Of a stretch of 64,000 nucleotides of DNA, positions 32,071 through 41,250 are shown one piece after another. The stretch comes from Flavimaribacter sp039888615 (GTDB taxonomy: Bacteria > Pseudomonadota > Alphaproteobacteria > Rhizobiales > Rhizobiaceae), in assembly GCA_039888615.1 (NCBI GenBank), contig JBDQQS010000002.1; one strand, written 5' to 3'. The first letter of the stretch is position 1. Every line of letters begins with the position of its first letter. Position numbers and translations under genes: made by a program. Below the pieces are notes generated by a model. It saw only the letters and a list, made by a program, of their open reading frames with translations. It did not search any database and was not told the origin of the DNA.

Positions 32071-34536
32071 ATGATGCGCGTACTGAAAGCTCTCATCCAA
32101 TTTATTTTCTTTGCCGTTCCGCTTCTGTTGATCGCCGCTGGCGCCGGTTTTTTGTGGATGGCGCGTTCCCTTCCGCCGACCGACGGTAACATGACCGTCG
32201 CAGGTCTGTCCGGTTCGGTGACGATTTCGCGCGATGACCGCGGAGTGCCGCATATTGCCGGTTCCAGTTTTGATGATGTTCTCGCCGGGCTCGGATTTGC
32301 GCATGCCCAGGACCGCCTTTGGCAAATGGAGATTTTCCGCAGGGCCTCTCAAGGGCGCTTGTCCGAACTGTTCGGAGAGCCGACGATCGATGCGGATATG
32401 TGGCTGCGGAGCCTTGGGCTCGCCGATACAACTGCCGAAACCTATAAATTGCTGCCGGACTCCGGCAAGACGGCGCTCGACGCCTATGTGTCCGGGATCA
32501 ACGCCTGGATTGAGCGTGAGGGCAGGGAGTTCGCTTCCAAATGGCCTCCGGAATTCGTCATCCTGCGTCATGAACCGGAACCCTGGAGGCCAATCGATGT
32601 GCTGATGACGTTCAAGCTGCTGTCGATCACCCTCGGAGAAAATGCGAGTTTCGAGATCATGCGCCTGGCGTTTTCGCGGCTCGGTATGAATTCCGCCGAG
32701 ATCGAAGATCTTCTGCCGTCGTCGGAAGACGACAATCCGCCGGAATTACCGGATATGGCGGCCTTGCTCGGATTGGCGACCGGACCTCTCGCAGACGAGG
32801 AGCCAGCCGGCGACCACTCAATGCTGCGAACCCCGCCTGGCGTCCTCACCGAGCGCGCGTCAAACAACTGGGTCATTTCCGGTGAACGAACGACGACGGG
32901 CAAGCCGCTGCTCGCCAATGATCCCCATCTCGGGCTTTCAGCACCGTCGGTCTGGTATCTGGTTCACCTTCGCGTGGAAAACGGTGACGATGCCGATAAT
33001 CTCGTTGGCGTCACGCAGCCAGGCATCCCGTCAGTTCTGATGGGAAGGAACAATCATGTCGCCTGGGGGCTGACCAACACTTATACGGACGTTCAGGACA
33101 TCTTCATCGAGAAGATCAATCCCGACGATCCGGAGCAGTACATGACTCCGGACGGGTGGCGAGCGTTCGGGACGAAGGAAGAAACGATCCGCGTGAAGAA
33201 CGCCGAGGACAAGACGTTCACGCGCCGCTGGACCAGACACGGACCGGTTCTTCCCGGCAAGTATCAAGACCTCGGAAAATATCTGCCGAAGAATACGGTC
33301 GCGGCCCTGCAATGGGTGGCGCTCGATCCGGATGACATGACGATCATGTCCGGACTTGGCGCGTTGACCGTTCGCACGGTGAGCGAATTCCAGGACGGAT
33401 TGGAATTCTACGTCTCACCCATGCAGTCGATGGTGCTTGCGGACACGCAAGGCAATATCGGCTTCATTGCGCCCGGCCGGGTGCCGATACGAGATCCGCA
33501 GAACAAGGTGATGGGCAGGGCGCCGGTTCCCGGCTGGGACGCGACCTATGACTGGACCGGCGCCATTCCGTTCAACGGCTTGCCTCGTCAGATCAATCCC
33601 CGGGTGGGGGCGATCGCAACCGCCAACGCCAAGATGGTGGGTCCCTACTATCCCTATTTCCTGACCTTCGACTGGAGGGAAAACTGGCGACAGAAGCGTA
33701 TCGACGCCCTGATTGTGGACAATGAAGCGCCGCAGACCTTCCAGATGTCGCGGAAGGCGCAAGCCGATGTTCATTCGCTGGGGTTCGCGACAATGGTTCC
33801 GCAAATGACAACGCTTGTCGACGGACGAGACGATGTCGATTCGGACGCCATAGCCAGGCTCAAGGCGTGGGATTTCGAAATGGTGAAAGACAGCGCCGAG
33901 CCGTTGATCTTCGTTGCGTGGTTCCGCCAGGCAATGATCGACATCTACGCGGACGATCTCGGACCTGTGTTCGCATCCTGGATCAGGCCGCGGGTCAACG
34001 CAGTCGAACGTCTCTTGTCAGGAAACACCGCGCGCGACTGGTGCGACAACCGGAATACACCGAACAAGGAAAGCTGTGCGGAGATCATGACGGCTTCGCT
34101 GAACACGGCGCTGAAAAATCTTGAGAAGGAATACGGCGCTGACCGGACTCAATGGAACTGGGGAAAGGCGCACCAGACGACCGGATCTCATACGCCGTTC
34201 TCAAATGTTCCGGTGCTGAAGGATCTGTTCGATGTCAAGGTCGCAAGCCCGGGCGGTCCCTATACGATAGACCGGGGCATGCCCGAGTTCGGTTCCGATA
34301 AACCGTACGAAAATGCGCTGGGAACAAGTATGCGCGCGGTCTACGATCTCGCAGATCTCGACCAGTCGACATTCATGACGTCAACCGGGCAATCCGGGAA
34401 TCCCTTTTCGAAACACTACCGGGATTTTGCCGAACCGTGGTCGAACGCGCAGGCTTTCACCATATCCACTGACCCGGCGGCCTATGAAGCGAAGGTTGAG
34501 GGGCTATGGGAGCTTTCTCCGCCTGCAAACAATTGA
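32071..34536 (+). CDS. Penicillin acylase family protein (N-terminal nucleophile hydrolase)
   Basis: An 821-residue precursor of the penicillin/acyl-homoserine lactone acylase family. An N-terminal membrane helix (about residues 8-30) exports or anchors it. The alpha chain starts near VTISRDDRGVPHI; autocatalytic cleavage should occur before Ser264 in RASNNWVISG, which becomes the beta-chain nucleophile, followed by LLANDPHLGLSAPS. Substrates in the family include penicillins, cephalosporins, AHL signals and aculeacin. GAGGGAT is about 8 bases before the ATG. It converges with moeA (6 bases). Of the known activities, quorum-signal or amide hydrolysis in the periplasm is plausible but not shown. 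Confidence 0.93.
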   Translation: MMRVLKALIQFIFFAVPLLLIAAGAGFLWMARSLPPTDGNMTVAGLSGSVTISRDDRGVPHIAGSSFDDVLAGLGFAHAQDRLWQMEIFRRASQGRLSELFGEPTIDADMWLRSLGLADTTAETYKLLPDSGKTALDAYVSGINAWIEREGREFASKWPPEFVILRHEPEPWRPIDVLMTFKLLSITLGENASFEIMRLAFSRLGMNSAEIEDLLPSSEDDNPPELPDMAALLGLATGPLADEEPAGDHSMLRTPPGVLTERASNNWVISGERTTTGKPLLANDPHLGLSAPSVWYLVHLRVENGDDADNLVGVTQPGIPSVLMGRNNHVAWGLTNTYTDVQDIFIEKINPDDPEQYMTPDGWRAFGTKEETIRVKNAEDKTFTRRWTRHGPVLPGKYQDLGKYLPKNTVAALQWVALDPDDMTIMSGLGALTVRTVSEFQDGLEFYVSPMQSMVLADTQGNIGFIAPGRVPIRDPQNKVMGRAPVPGWDATYDWTGAIPFNGLPRQINPRVGAIATANAKMVGPYYPYFLTFDWRENWRQKRIDALIVDNEAPQTFQMSRKAQADVHSLGFATMVPQMTTLVDGRDDVDSDAIARLKAWDFEMVKDSAEPLIFVAWFRQAMIDIYADDLGPVFASWIRPRVNAVERLLSGNTARDWCDNRNTPNKESCAEIMTASLNTALKNLEKEYGADRTQWNWGKAHQTTGSHTPFSNVPVLKDLFDVKVASPGGPYTIDRGMPEFGSDKPYENALGTSMRAVYDLADLDQSTFMTSTGQSGNPFSKHYRDFAEPWSNAQAFTISTDPAAYEAKVEGLWELSPPANN

Positions 34537-34542
34537 CCGGGA

Positions 34543-35808
34543 TCAGACGCCGAATTCGTTGAACGGTATGTAGGAGATCATCTGCCCGGGTGCGACCGAC
34601 CGGGTCTCTTCGTCCAGTTCGATCAGCCCGTCGGCGGCCCGCAATCCGGATATGAGGCCGGAACCGTCCCGCTCGAATTTCCGTGCAACCGGGCCGCTTT
34701 CGCAGTTTGTCAGCCATCCGCGAAGAAATTCGCGCCTGTCGGGTTTCTTGCGATCGATCGTAAATCCGGCGGCCACCCGAAATCGCGTCGGCTCGACATA
34801 GTCTCCCCCGCCGAGAATGGTCAGCGCGGGACGGCAGTAGAGAAGGAAGCAAACGAAGGCGGCGACCGGATTTCCGGGCAGTCCCATGAAAACGCAATCG
34901 CCGATCTGGCCGAATGTCATCGGCCTGCCGGGCTTGATCGCAATCTGCCATGCGTGGCGTTTGCCGAGCCGGTCGATGGTGGCGACAACGTGGTCTTCAT
35001 CGCCGCGCGAGGCTCCTCCGGTCGTCAGGATAACATCATGGTCCGCCGCCGCGTGAGCGATCGTTTCTTCGACGTTGGAGGCGATGTCCGGCACGATGCC
35101 GAGACGGCTGACGGTCACGGGAAGCGAAGCACAGAGAGAGACCAACATCGCGCTGTTGGAATCGAAGACCTGGCCGGCTGTGATCGGCGTTGCTTGTCCG
35201 GTTTCCAGCAATTCATTTCCTGTGGAGATGATTGCGACCCTGATCGGCCGAAAAACAGGAACCTCTGACAACCCAAGCGACGCCAGGGACGCGATCTCCT
35301 GCGGACGCAGACGCTTGCCCGGCGCTATTACGACGTCTCCGGATTTTATATCTTCTCCGGCCTTGCGAAGATTGGCCCCGCTTTTCAGACCGAACGGCAC
35401 AGTGATCTGATCGGCGGCGACGGTGCAATCCTCTTGCATCGCTACAGTGTCGGCGCCTTCGGGTATCGCTGCGCCGGTAAAGATCCGCGCTGCTTCACCT
35501 TTGTCCAGAGAGTAATCTGCCAAATCGCCGGCGGCGATCACGGGCCCGGTGCGCAACGTCCCCGATTCCCGATAGTCGGCGTGTGAAAATGCAAATCCGT
35601 CCACAGCGCTGTTGTCGTGCAGCGGCACGTCGCGGGGCGCAGCCACAGGCGTAGAGAGAAACCGGCCAAGCGCCTCTGATAACTTGCAATTTTCAGATTC
35701 AGCGACGGTCGTAACCCGCTCCTTCAGAAGGTCAAGCACTTCGCTGTGGCGCAGGCGGTCCTTGTCGTGCAGGAAACAGTCGTTCAGCAGAGACGCGGTT
35801 CGGGTCAT
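34543..35808 (-). CDS. moeA: Molybdopterin molybdotransferase MoeA
   Basis: MoeA inserts molybdate into adenylylated molybdopterin. The 421-residue protein has the four-domain layout: N-terminal VAAPRDVPLHDNSAVDGFAF, the MoCF_biosynth domain with STGNELLETG and TTGGASRGDEDHV, KPGRPMTFG, GLPGNPVA and a C-terminal beta-barrel. The chosen ATG overlaps mobB by 4 bases, showing translational coupling; the 74-residue upstream extension in this frame is a shadow of mobB. It is the last gene of the leftward molybdenum cofactor operon. Confidence 0.95.
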   Translation of the reverse strand: MTRTASLLNDCFLHDKDRLRHSEVLDLLKERVTTVAESENCKLSEALGRFLSTPVAAPRDVPLHDNSAVDGFAFSHADYRESGTLRTGPVIAAGDLADYSLDKGEAARIFTGAAIPEGADTVAMQEDCTVAADQITVPFGLKSGANLRKAGEDIKSGDVVIAPGKRLRPQEIASLASLGLSEVPVFRPIRVAIISTGNELLETGQATPITAGQVFDSNSAMLVSLCASLPVTVSRLGIVPDIASNVEETIAHAAADHDVILTTGGASRGDEDHVVATIDRLGKRHAWQIAIKPGRPMTFGQIGDCVFMGLPGNPVAAFVCFLLYCRPALTILGGGDYVEPTRFRVAAGFTIDRKKPDRREFLRGWLTNCESGPVARKFERDGSGLISGLRAADGLIELDEETRSVAPGQMISYIPFNEFGV

Positions 35809-36314
35809 CGTTGCAAACCTGTGTGCCGCTCTACAAAATCGGCAATGGCGACGGTGTCGTCGAGATCGAATACCGGAAGCGCGGCGTCGTCGACCGGGTG
35901 ATCGGACGCGATCGCCACGAATGATGAATTGCCGTCGGAGATGGTCTTGCCTGGCGCCGAGTTCAGTCGCCGCGTCTCGATCTTCGGATGATCTTCCCGC
36001 TTGTAGCCTTCCACTATGACGATGTCGCACGGCGATAGTTGGTCGATCACGGACCCGAAGTCCGGCTCGTCCTCCTCCCGAAGTTCATGCATCAACGCCC
36101 AGCGGTTCTGCGAGACGATCATCACTTCGCCTGCTCCCGCGTCCCTGTGACGACGGCTGTCCGTGCCCTCCTGATCGACGTCGAAGGCGTGATGCGCGTG
36201 CTTGACGGTCGAGACCCGCCAACCGCGGCGGCTCAATTCCTCGACGAGGCGGACGGTGAGGCCGGTTTTGCCGGAATTCTTCCAGCCGGCGATGCCGAAA
36301 ATGCGCGGCTTCAC
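35805..36314 (-). CDS. mobB: Molybdopterin-guanine dinucleotide biosynthesis protein MobB
   Basis: A 169-residue P-loop GTPase that assists MobA in making molybdopterin-guanine dinucleotide. The Walker A is GWKNSGKTGL at about residues 8-17, and later VEGYKREDHPKIE is a MobB hallmark. It overlaps mobA by 4 bases and moeA by 4 bases. MobB is not essential for MGD synthesis in E. coli but is usually conserved with MobA. Confidence 0.94.
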   Translation of the reverse strand: MKPRIFGIAGWKNSGKTGLTVRLVEELSRRGWRVSTVKHAHHAFDVDQEGTDSRRHRDAGAGEVMIVSQNRWALMHELREEDEPDFGSVIDQLSPCDIVIVEGYKREDHPKIETRRLNSAPGKTISDGNSSFVAIASDHPVDDAALPVFDLDDTVAIADFVERHTGLQR

Positions 36315-36973
36315 CCGTTATCTCCTGATCCGGATTTGATCGTTGCAAGCAGGGTTTCGGCTTCGGCAAGCTCCTGTGGCGTATTGGCGTTGAAGAATGG
36401 ATCTATTCCATTCGGATGAGCCTCGATGTCATGGAATTCGACAATCCGCCACGGATGTCGTTCGACCCAGGCCATCACCTTGTAGCTATCAGTCGAGTCC
36501 ATCCACCCGGCAAGATCCCTGTGAAGGCAGAGCGGCCAGAGGCCGAATACGGGGTGCCGGTGCGAGCGCGACGACGCCAGAACGATGCAACTCGCGTCAC
36601 CGCCCGTCCGATGCGAAAGGCGCGCAACCAGGTCGGCCGGGAAGAATGGCGTGTCCGCCGCGGCGGTCGCCAGATGCGTTGCGTGGCTGCGCTGTTGCAG
36701 CGCCCAATCCATGCCGGCGGCGATACCGGCGAGGGGGCCTGCAAATCCGGCAATACTGTCCTTGACGATTGGCAGTGAGAAGTCGCGGTAAAGGTCAGGA
36801 TCGCCATTCGTATTGATGACAAGGTCGCTGACCTGCGGTCTTAATCTCTGCGCTACGTGCGCGATCATTGGCAGTGGACCAAGCCTGATCAGGGCCTTGT
36901 CGTTGCCGCCCATGCGCCGAGACAGGCCGCCGGCGAGAATGCAGCCGACGATTGTTTCCCTCGCAAATGTCAT
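36311..36973 (-). CDS. mobA: Molybdenum cofactor guanylyltransferase MobA
   Basis: MobA transfers GMP from GTP to Mo-molybdopterin, making the bis-MGD form used by formate dehydrogenases and DMSO-reductase family enzymes. The 220-residue protein has the nucleotidyltransferase motif LAGGLSRRMGGNDKALIRLG, AGPLAGIAAGMDWA and NANTPQELAEAE near the end. It overlaps fdhD by 4 bases and mobB by 4 bases. Presence of MobA with FdhD points to an MGD-dependent formate dehydrogenase elsewhere in the genome. Confidence 0.95.
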   Translation of the reverse strand: MTFARETIVGCILAGGLSRRMGGNDKALIRLGPLPMIAHVAQRLRPQVSDLVINTNGDPDLYRDFSLPIVKDSIAGFAGPLAGIAAGMDWALQQRSHATHLATAAADTPFFPADLVARLSHRTGGDASCIVLASSRSHRHPVFGLWPLCLHRDLAGWMDSTDSYKVMAWVERHPWRIVEFHDIEAHPNGIDPFFNANTPQELAEAETLLATIKSGSGDNG

Positions 36974-37860
36974 GGGCCGTCCTCTGCAGCCTCAGAGCGT
37001 CGCTTTCCGCGACCCGCATCCTCATCGTCCACGGTCTGCGTGTCGATGTCGTAGACGATGCGCTGCCGCGCTGAGAGCGCCACGAAGCGTTTACCGCGGG
37101 CGCGGCCGATCAGCGTCAGGCCAACCTTGCGCGCCAGATCGACGCCCCAGGCCGTAAAGCCTGACCGCGAAACGAGGATCGGTATTCCCATCATCGCCGT
37201 CTTGATCACCATTTCGGACGTGAGCCGGCCGGTCGTGTAGAAGATCTTGTTGTCCGTCGAAACCCTGTTCATGAACATCCAGCCAGCGATCTTGTCGACG
37301 GCGTTGTGGCGCCCGACATCCTCCATATACACCAGCGGCCGGTCTTCCTCACACAGCACGCAACCATGTATGGCGCCCGCCGCAAGATACAGAGACGGTT
37401 CGGTGTTGATCGTTTTTGTCAACGCATGGAGCCACGAGGTCCGGATAGTCGCCGTTTCCGAAAGGCGGATGGAATCGAATCCCTCCATCACGTCGCCGAA
37501 GACGGTGCCCTGGGCGCAGCCGGAGGTCCGGACCTTCTTCTGCATCTTTCCTTCGTAATCGGTTTCGCGTTCCGTGCGGACGACGACGACGTCCAGTTCG
37601 TCGTCGTAATCAATGGCGGTAATCGCATCATCGGGCGACAGCATGTGCTGGTTGCGCAGATAGCCGACGGCCAGAAGGTCCGGATAATCGCCAATCGTCA
37701 TCATCGTGACGATCTCCTGCCGGTTGAGGTAGAGCGTCAGTGGTTTCTCCGTCACCACCCTGGTGGTGACGGGATTGCCGTCCTGGTCGACGCCGTCCAC
37801 TTCTCGTGAAAGCTTCGGATCGTGGGGATCGGGTCGGATCAAAAAACTCGTGTTTGCCAT
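36970..37860 (-). CDS. fdhD: Formate dehydrogenase accessory sulfurtransferase FdhD, variant cysteine pattern
   Basis: FdhD moves sulfur from a desulfurase to the molybdenum cofactor before insertion into formate dehydrogenase. The 296-residue protein has the family core (LTLYLNRQEIVTMM, YMEDVGRHNAVDKIAGWM, FYTTGRLTSEMV, GIPILVSRSGFTAWGVDLAR). The usual CxxC of the mobile loop is reduced to a lone Cys115 in RTSGCAQGTV, while the segment AGAIHGCVLCEE adds a CxxC at Cys167 and Cys170. This may mark a distinct alphaproteobacterial subfamily. It sits 8 bases after the Bcr/CflA gene and overlaps mobA by 4 bases. Confidence 0.93.
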   Translation of the reverse strand: MANTSFLIRPDPHDPKLSREVDGVDQDGNPVTTRVVTEKPLTLYLNRQEIVTMMTIGDYPDLLAVGYLRNQHMLSPDDAITAIDYDDELDVVVVRTERETDYEGKMQKKVRTSGCAQGTVFGDVMEGFDSIRLSETATIRTSWLHALTKTINTEPSLYLAAGAIHGCVLCEEDRPLVYMEDVGRHNAVDKIAGWMFMNRVSTDNKIFYTTGRLTSEMVIKTAMMGIPILVSRSGFTAWGVDLARKVGLTLIGRARGKRFVALSARQRIVYDIDTQTVDDEDAGRGKRRSEAAEDGP

Positions 37861-37868
37861 TTCACGCC

Positions 37869-39083
37869 TCAGGCGCCGGTGTTCTCTTTCGCAACCAGTC
37901 GGTCAACGTGAATAACGTAAAGCGTTGAAACCATGCCTGCAATCGAAGACAGCATGATCACGAAAAACAGCGGATAGGGGCCTGTCTCCGGTCCTAGAAG
38001 CGAACCGGCGACAACCGAAAGCACGGCGCCGCCGCCAACCATGATCGCGCCGCCCAGCCCGGAGGCCGATCCGGCCAGATGCGGACGGACACTGACAATG
38101 CCGGCGTTCGCGCTCGGCAGGGTGATGCCATTGCCGAGGCCGATGAAGGACATGCAGCCGAAGAACGAAATCGGGTGATGAAGCCCCAGTTTGAACACGA
38201 CAATGGCGAGGAGCATGCCGCTTGCGGCGATCATGTTTCCGATCAGCATCATCCTGTTGATGCCGACCCGGCGCGCGAACATGCCTGAAAAGAAGTTGCC
38301 AACCATGTAGCCGATAGCCGTCAGGGCGAAATAGGCGCCAAGAGTGGCCGGGCTCATTTCGAGCATTTCCGTGGCGACATAGGGGCCGCCGCCCAGGAAG
38401 GCGAAGAAAGCGCCGACAGTGAAGGCCGCGCACAACGAGTAGCCCCAGAAGCGGCGGGATTTGAAGAGTTCCGGATAGGCGCCGATCTGCTGCCGGAAAC
38501 TCGAACTCTTGTGCTGATTGGTTTCCCCGAGGTCGAAATACACGAGCCACAGGACGATCAGAGTGAAAACAAATCCCACCCAGAAGGTTGACTGCCAGCC
38601 ATAGAGTTCACTGAGATAACCGCCAATGGCTGGCCCCAGCATCGGCATGACGGCCATGCCCATGGTGACGTAGCCGATCATGCTTGCTGCTTCATCCGGT
38701 TCGACGAGATCGCGGATCACAGCGCGCGACAGGGCTATGCCTGACACGACCGCCGTCTGGACCAATCGCGATATCAGCAAGACCTCGAAATTTGGGGCAT
38801 AAATGCAGCCAAGGGTCGAGATGAGCGTGATTATAATGCTGACGAGCATAACCGGCCGCCGGCCGTAACGGTCGGAGAGGGGGCCGAGCGCAATCTGGAC
38901 CAGCGCCGTCATCGCCAGATAAGCCGAAATCAGCAACTGGACCGCCACATAAGGGGTCTGAAAATGAATCTCAATCGCCGGCAGGGCTGGCAATATGATG
39001 TTCATGTTCAACGGGCCTAAGCCGGCCATGATAACCAGTGTGATGATGGTCGGCGGCGTTCGCCTGTTTAGAAATCCACTCAC
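37869..39083 (-). CDS. Multidrug effflux MFS transporter, Bcr/CflA family
   Basis: A 404-residue carrier with 12 predicted helices. The Bcr/CflA pattern is clear: LPALPAIEIHFQTPYVAVQL in TM1, the motif A loop GPLSDRYGRRPVMLVS and the TM4-5 segment VMPMLGPAIGGYLSELYGW. Family members export bicyclomycin, chloramphenicol, sulfonamides or cysteine. Its place between an EamA permease and fdhD, with a 4-base overlap and an 8-base gap, makes it part of the molybdenum cofactor operon by layout, although a link in function is not evident. Confidence 0.92.
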   Translation of the reverse strand: MSGFLNRRTPPTIITLVIMAGLGPLNMNIILPALPAIEIHFQTPYVAVQLLISAYLAMTALVQIALGPLSDRYGRRPVMLVSIIITLISTLGCIYAPNFEVLLISRLVQTAVVSGIALSRAVIRDLVEPDEAASMIGYVTMGMAVMPMLGPAIGGYLSELYGWQSTFWVGFVFTLIVLWLVYFDLGETNQHKSSSFRQQIGAYPELFKSRRFWGYSLCAAFTVGAFFAFLGGGPYVATEMLEMSPATLGAYFALTAIGYMVGNFFSGMFARRVGINRMMLIGNMIAASGMLLAIVVFKLGLHHPISFFGCMSFIGLGNGITLPSANAGIVSVRPHLAGSASGLGGAIMVGGGAVLSVVAGSLLGPETGPYPLFFVIMLSSIAGMVSTLYVIHVDRLVAKENTGA

Positions 39084-39973
39084 GAATCAACCTCCCCGGC
39101 GTTGCGTTTCAACACCACCTGTTCGCGGTAGAGCGTATAAAGACCTGAAGCAACAATGATCGCTCCCCCCAGAAGCGCCAAGGCGTCCGGAAAATCTCCG
39201 AAAATCAGCACGCCGAACAACACCGCCCAAAGAAGGCTCGTGTAACGGAATGGCGTGACGATTGGTATCTCGCCCTCCCGCATCGCCAGGACAATGAACT
39301 GATAGCCGACGAGCATGAAAATGGATGCGCCGACGAGCATCGCCAGTTGAGTCCAGTTGATCGGATCCCAGCGTCCTTCGAAGGCGCACATAACAAGCCC
39401 GGCGATGGCCACCGCTGGCGCCGCGATCAAGGACAGGTAAAGCGACGGTATATCGCGATCCATCGCGCGGGTGCACAAGTCGCGCATCGTCGCCGAGAAA
39501 ACCGCGAACACGATGAGGATCGTCCAGGCTGAAAATCCGGCTAGACCCGGACGGATGATCAGCAAGACGCCAAAAAAGCCGGCGAGAATCGCCAAGAGGC
39601 GTCGCCAGCCGACCGGTTCTTTCAGGAACAGCGCGCCGCCGAGGGTAATCGCAAGAGGCAGCGCCTGCAGGATGGCCGAGGCATTGGCAAGTTCGATATG
39701 CGTCAGCGCGGTAAGGAAGAACACGGTTCCAAGCACTTCGCCGAGCGTGCGCAGCGCCGGCAGCCGTCCGAACGCCGTCTTCAAGGGTCGCAGCGCTCCG
39801 AACCGGCGCGCGATCAGGTAAATCCAGATCGTGCCGAAGAATCCTCGCAGCACGATCGCCTGATTCATGCTGATATCCTCGGCGACGCGTTTCAGAAGGG
39901 CGTCATTGGTTACGAAGCCAGCCATGGCCAGCGTCATGAACAGCGCCCCTTTCATATTGGATGAAAGCGGCAT
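39080..39973 (-). CDS. DMT family transporter (EamA domains)
   Basis: A 297-residue protein of ten predicted membrane helices in two EamA repeats, each starting with a GxxxMxxA-like helix (GALFMTLAMAGFVTNDALLK and the repeat beginning FSAWTILIVFAVFSATMRDL). The conserved FKEPVGWRR-type sequence, here LKEPVGWRR, joins the repeats. DMT exporters move amino acids, nucleosides or drugs. It is the first gene of the operon that runs through moeA, and lies after the moaA terminator. The ATG at 39973 has GAG upstream; an ATG 18 bases later is an alternative. Confidence 0.9.
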   Translation of the reverse strand: MPLSSNMKGALFMTLAMAGFVTNDALLKRVAEDISMNQAIVLRGFFGTIWIYLIARRFGALRPLKTAFGRLPALRTLGEVLGTVFFLTALTHIELANASAILQALPLAITLGGALFLKEPVGWRRLLAILAGFFGVLLIIRPGLAGFSAWTILIVFAVFSATMRDLCTRAMDRDIPSLYLSLIAAPAVAIAGLVMCAFEGRWDPINWTQLAMLVGASIFMLVGYQFIVLAMREGEIPIVTPFRYTSLLWAVLFGVLIFGDFPDALALLGGAIIVASGLYTLYREQVVLKRNAGEVDS

Positions 39974-39998
39974 GGCTACTCAGCTTCTTGTCGGAAGC

Positions 39999-40021
39999 AA
40001 AAAAGGCCGGGGAACCCGGCC
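39999..40021 (-). terminator. Intrinsic terminator of moaA
   Basis: On the minus strand a perfect 7-base GC stem (40021-40015 with 40011-40005) and a 3-base loop are followed by six T residues (40004-39999). It begins 11 bases after the moaA stop and precedes the EamA gene by 26 bases. This is a textbook rho-independent terminator, so moaA is probably transcribed separately from the downstream six-gene operon. Confidence 0.85.
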
Positions 40022-40031
40022 GGGAATGTCG

Positions 40032-41084
40032 TCATCCTCCGGTGACGCTCATATGTCTTGCGACTGCAGGCCGGTTGTTCCGGCGGTCTATAATAAAATC
40101 GTGTCCCTTGGGTTTGCGCGCGATGGCGGCGTCGATCGCATTGGAAAGGGATTCATTGCCTTCGGAGTTGCGCAATGGCGCGCGCAAATCAGCGGCGTCG
40201 TCTTGTCCGAGGCACATATACAGCGTTCCGGTGCATGTTATGCGCACGCGGTTGCAGCTTTCACAAAAATTGTGGGTCATCGGCGTGATGAAGCCGAGAC
40301 GCCCGCCGGTTTCGGCGATTTCGACATAACGCGCCGGACCGCCGGTTTTGTAAGGAATATCGCGCATGTCGAAGGTGTCGGCGAGGTTTGCCCGCAGGAC
40401 AGACAACGGCAGATAATGATCAGTGCGGTCTTCCTCGATTTCACCCATCGGCATGGTCTCGATCACGGTCATGTCCATGCCTTCGCCATGCGCCCAGCGA
40501 ATCAGTTCGGGTATTTCCTGATCATTGAAATCCTTCAGGGCCACCGTGTTTATCTTGACCTTCAAGCCGGCCTTCCTGGCGCTTTCGAGACCGGCCATGA
40601 CGCGGTCCAGATTGCCCCAGCGTGTAATCTGGCGAAACTTGTCGGGATCAAGCGTATCCAGCGACACATTGATTCGGCGCACGCCGAAGTCCGCCAGTTG
40701 ATCCGCGAACCGGAAAAGTTGAGAGCCGTTGGACGTCAGGGTCAGTTCGTCGAGAGCACCGGAGCGCAAATGGCGCGAGAGGCCCTCGATGAGATGCATG
40801 ACGTTTTTGCGGACCAGCGGCTCGCCGCCGGTCAGCCGCAAACGGCGGACGCCTTTTTCAATGAAGACAGTGCAGAGCCGGTCCAGTTCCTCCAGCGACA
40901 GCAGTTCTTTCTTTGGAAGAAAGGTCATGTGTTCCGCCATGCAATAGGTGCAGCGGAAATCGCAGCGATCGGTCACGGAAACGCGCAAATAGTCGATTGA
41001 ACGGCCGAATGGATCGATCATCGAGGCGCTGTCCGCCCGATTATTAACTTGTTCCATAGTGTCCGTACTACGCTGCTGCATCAT
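40032..41084 (-). CDS. moaA: GTP 3',8-cyclase MoaA
   Basis: Radical-SAM enzyme for the first step of molybdenum cofactor synthesis, converting GTP to 3',8-cyclo-GTP. The N-terminal 4Fe-4S motif is Cys41-x3-Cys45-x2-Cys48, the second cluster is in the C-terminal CNRVRITCTGTLYMC stretch, and the protein ends in the conserved Gly-Gly (MSVTGG) needed for activity. The 350-residue form starts at ATG 41084, 5 bases after GGAG; a TTG lies one codon earlier. It is divergent from a DUF971 gene and is followed by a strong terminator. Confidence 0.96.
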   Translation of the reverse strand: MMQQRSTDTMEQVNNRADSASMIDPFGRSIDYLRVSVTDRCDFRCTYCMAEHMTFLPKKELLSLEELDRLCTVFIEKGVRRLRLTGGEPLVRKNVMHLIEGLSRHLRSGALDELTLTSNGSQLFRFADQLADFGVRRINVSLDTLDPDKFRQITRWGNLDRVMAGLESARKAGLKVKINTVALKDFNDQEIPELIRWAHGEGMDMTVIETMPMGEIEEDRTDHYLPLSVLRANLADTFDMRDIPYKTGGPARYVEIAETGGRLGFITPMTHNFCESCNRVRITCTGTLYMCLGQDDAADLRAPLRNSEGNESLSNAIDAAIARKPKGHDFIIDRRNNRPAVARHMSVTGG

Positions 41085-41250
41085 CAATGCTCCAGAACGG
41101 TCAGGATGAACTTTAAATATTCCCCCAAACCATCTATGTCGCGCCGGAGGATGTTTTCGTCAAGTCGGCGCTGGCAATTCATTCTGGCAACAGGTGTATG
41201 CCCGTCGCCTGACAGCATCAATTCAAAAGCCCTTTTGACAGGATCGAATC

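Noticed and set aside
39867..41000. Long plus-strand ORF (377 residues) opposite moaA and its upstream region
   Set aside because: Antisense to moaA, whose motifs are unambiguous; high-GC codon bias produces long opposing frames.
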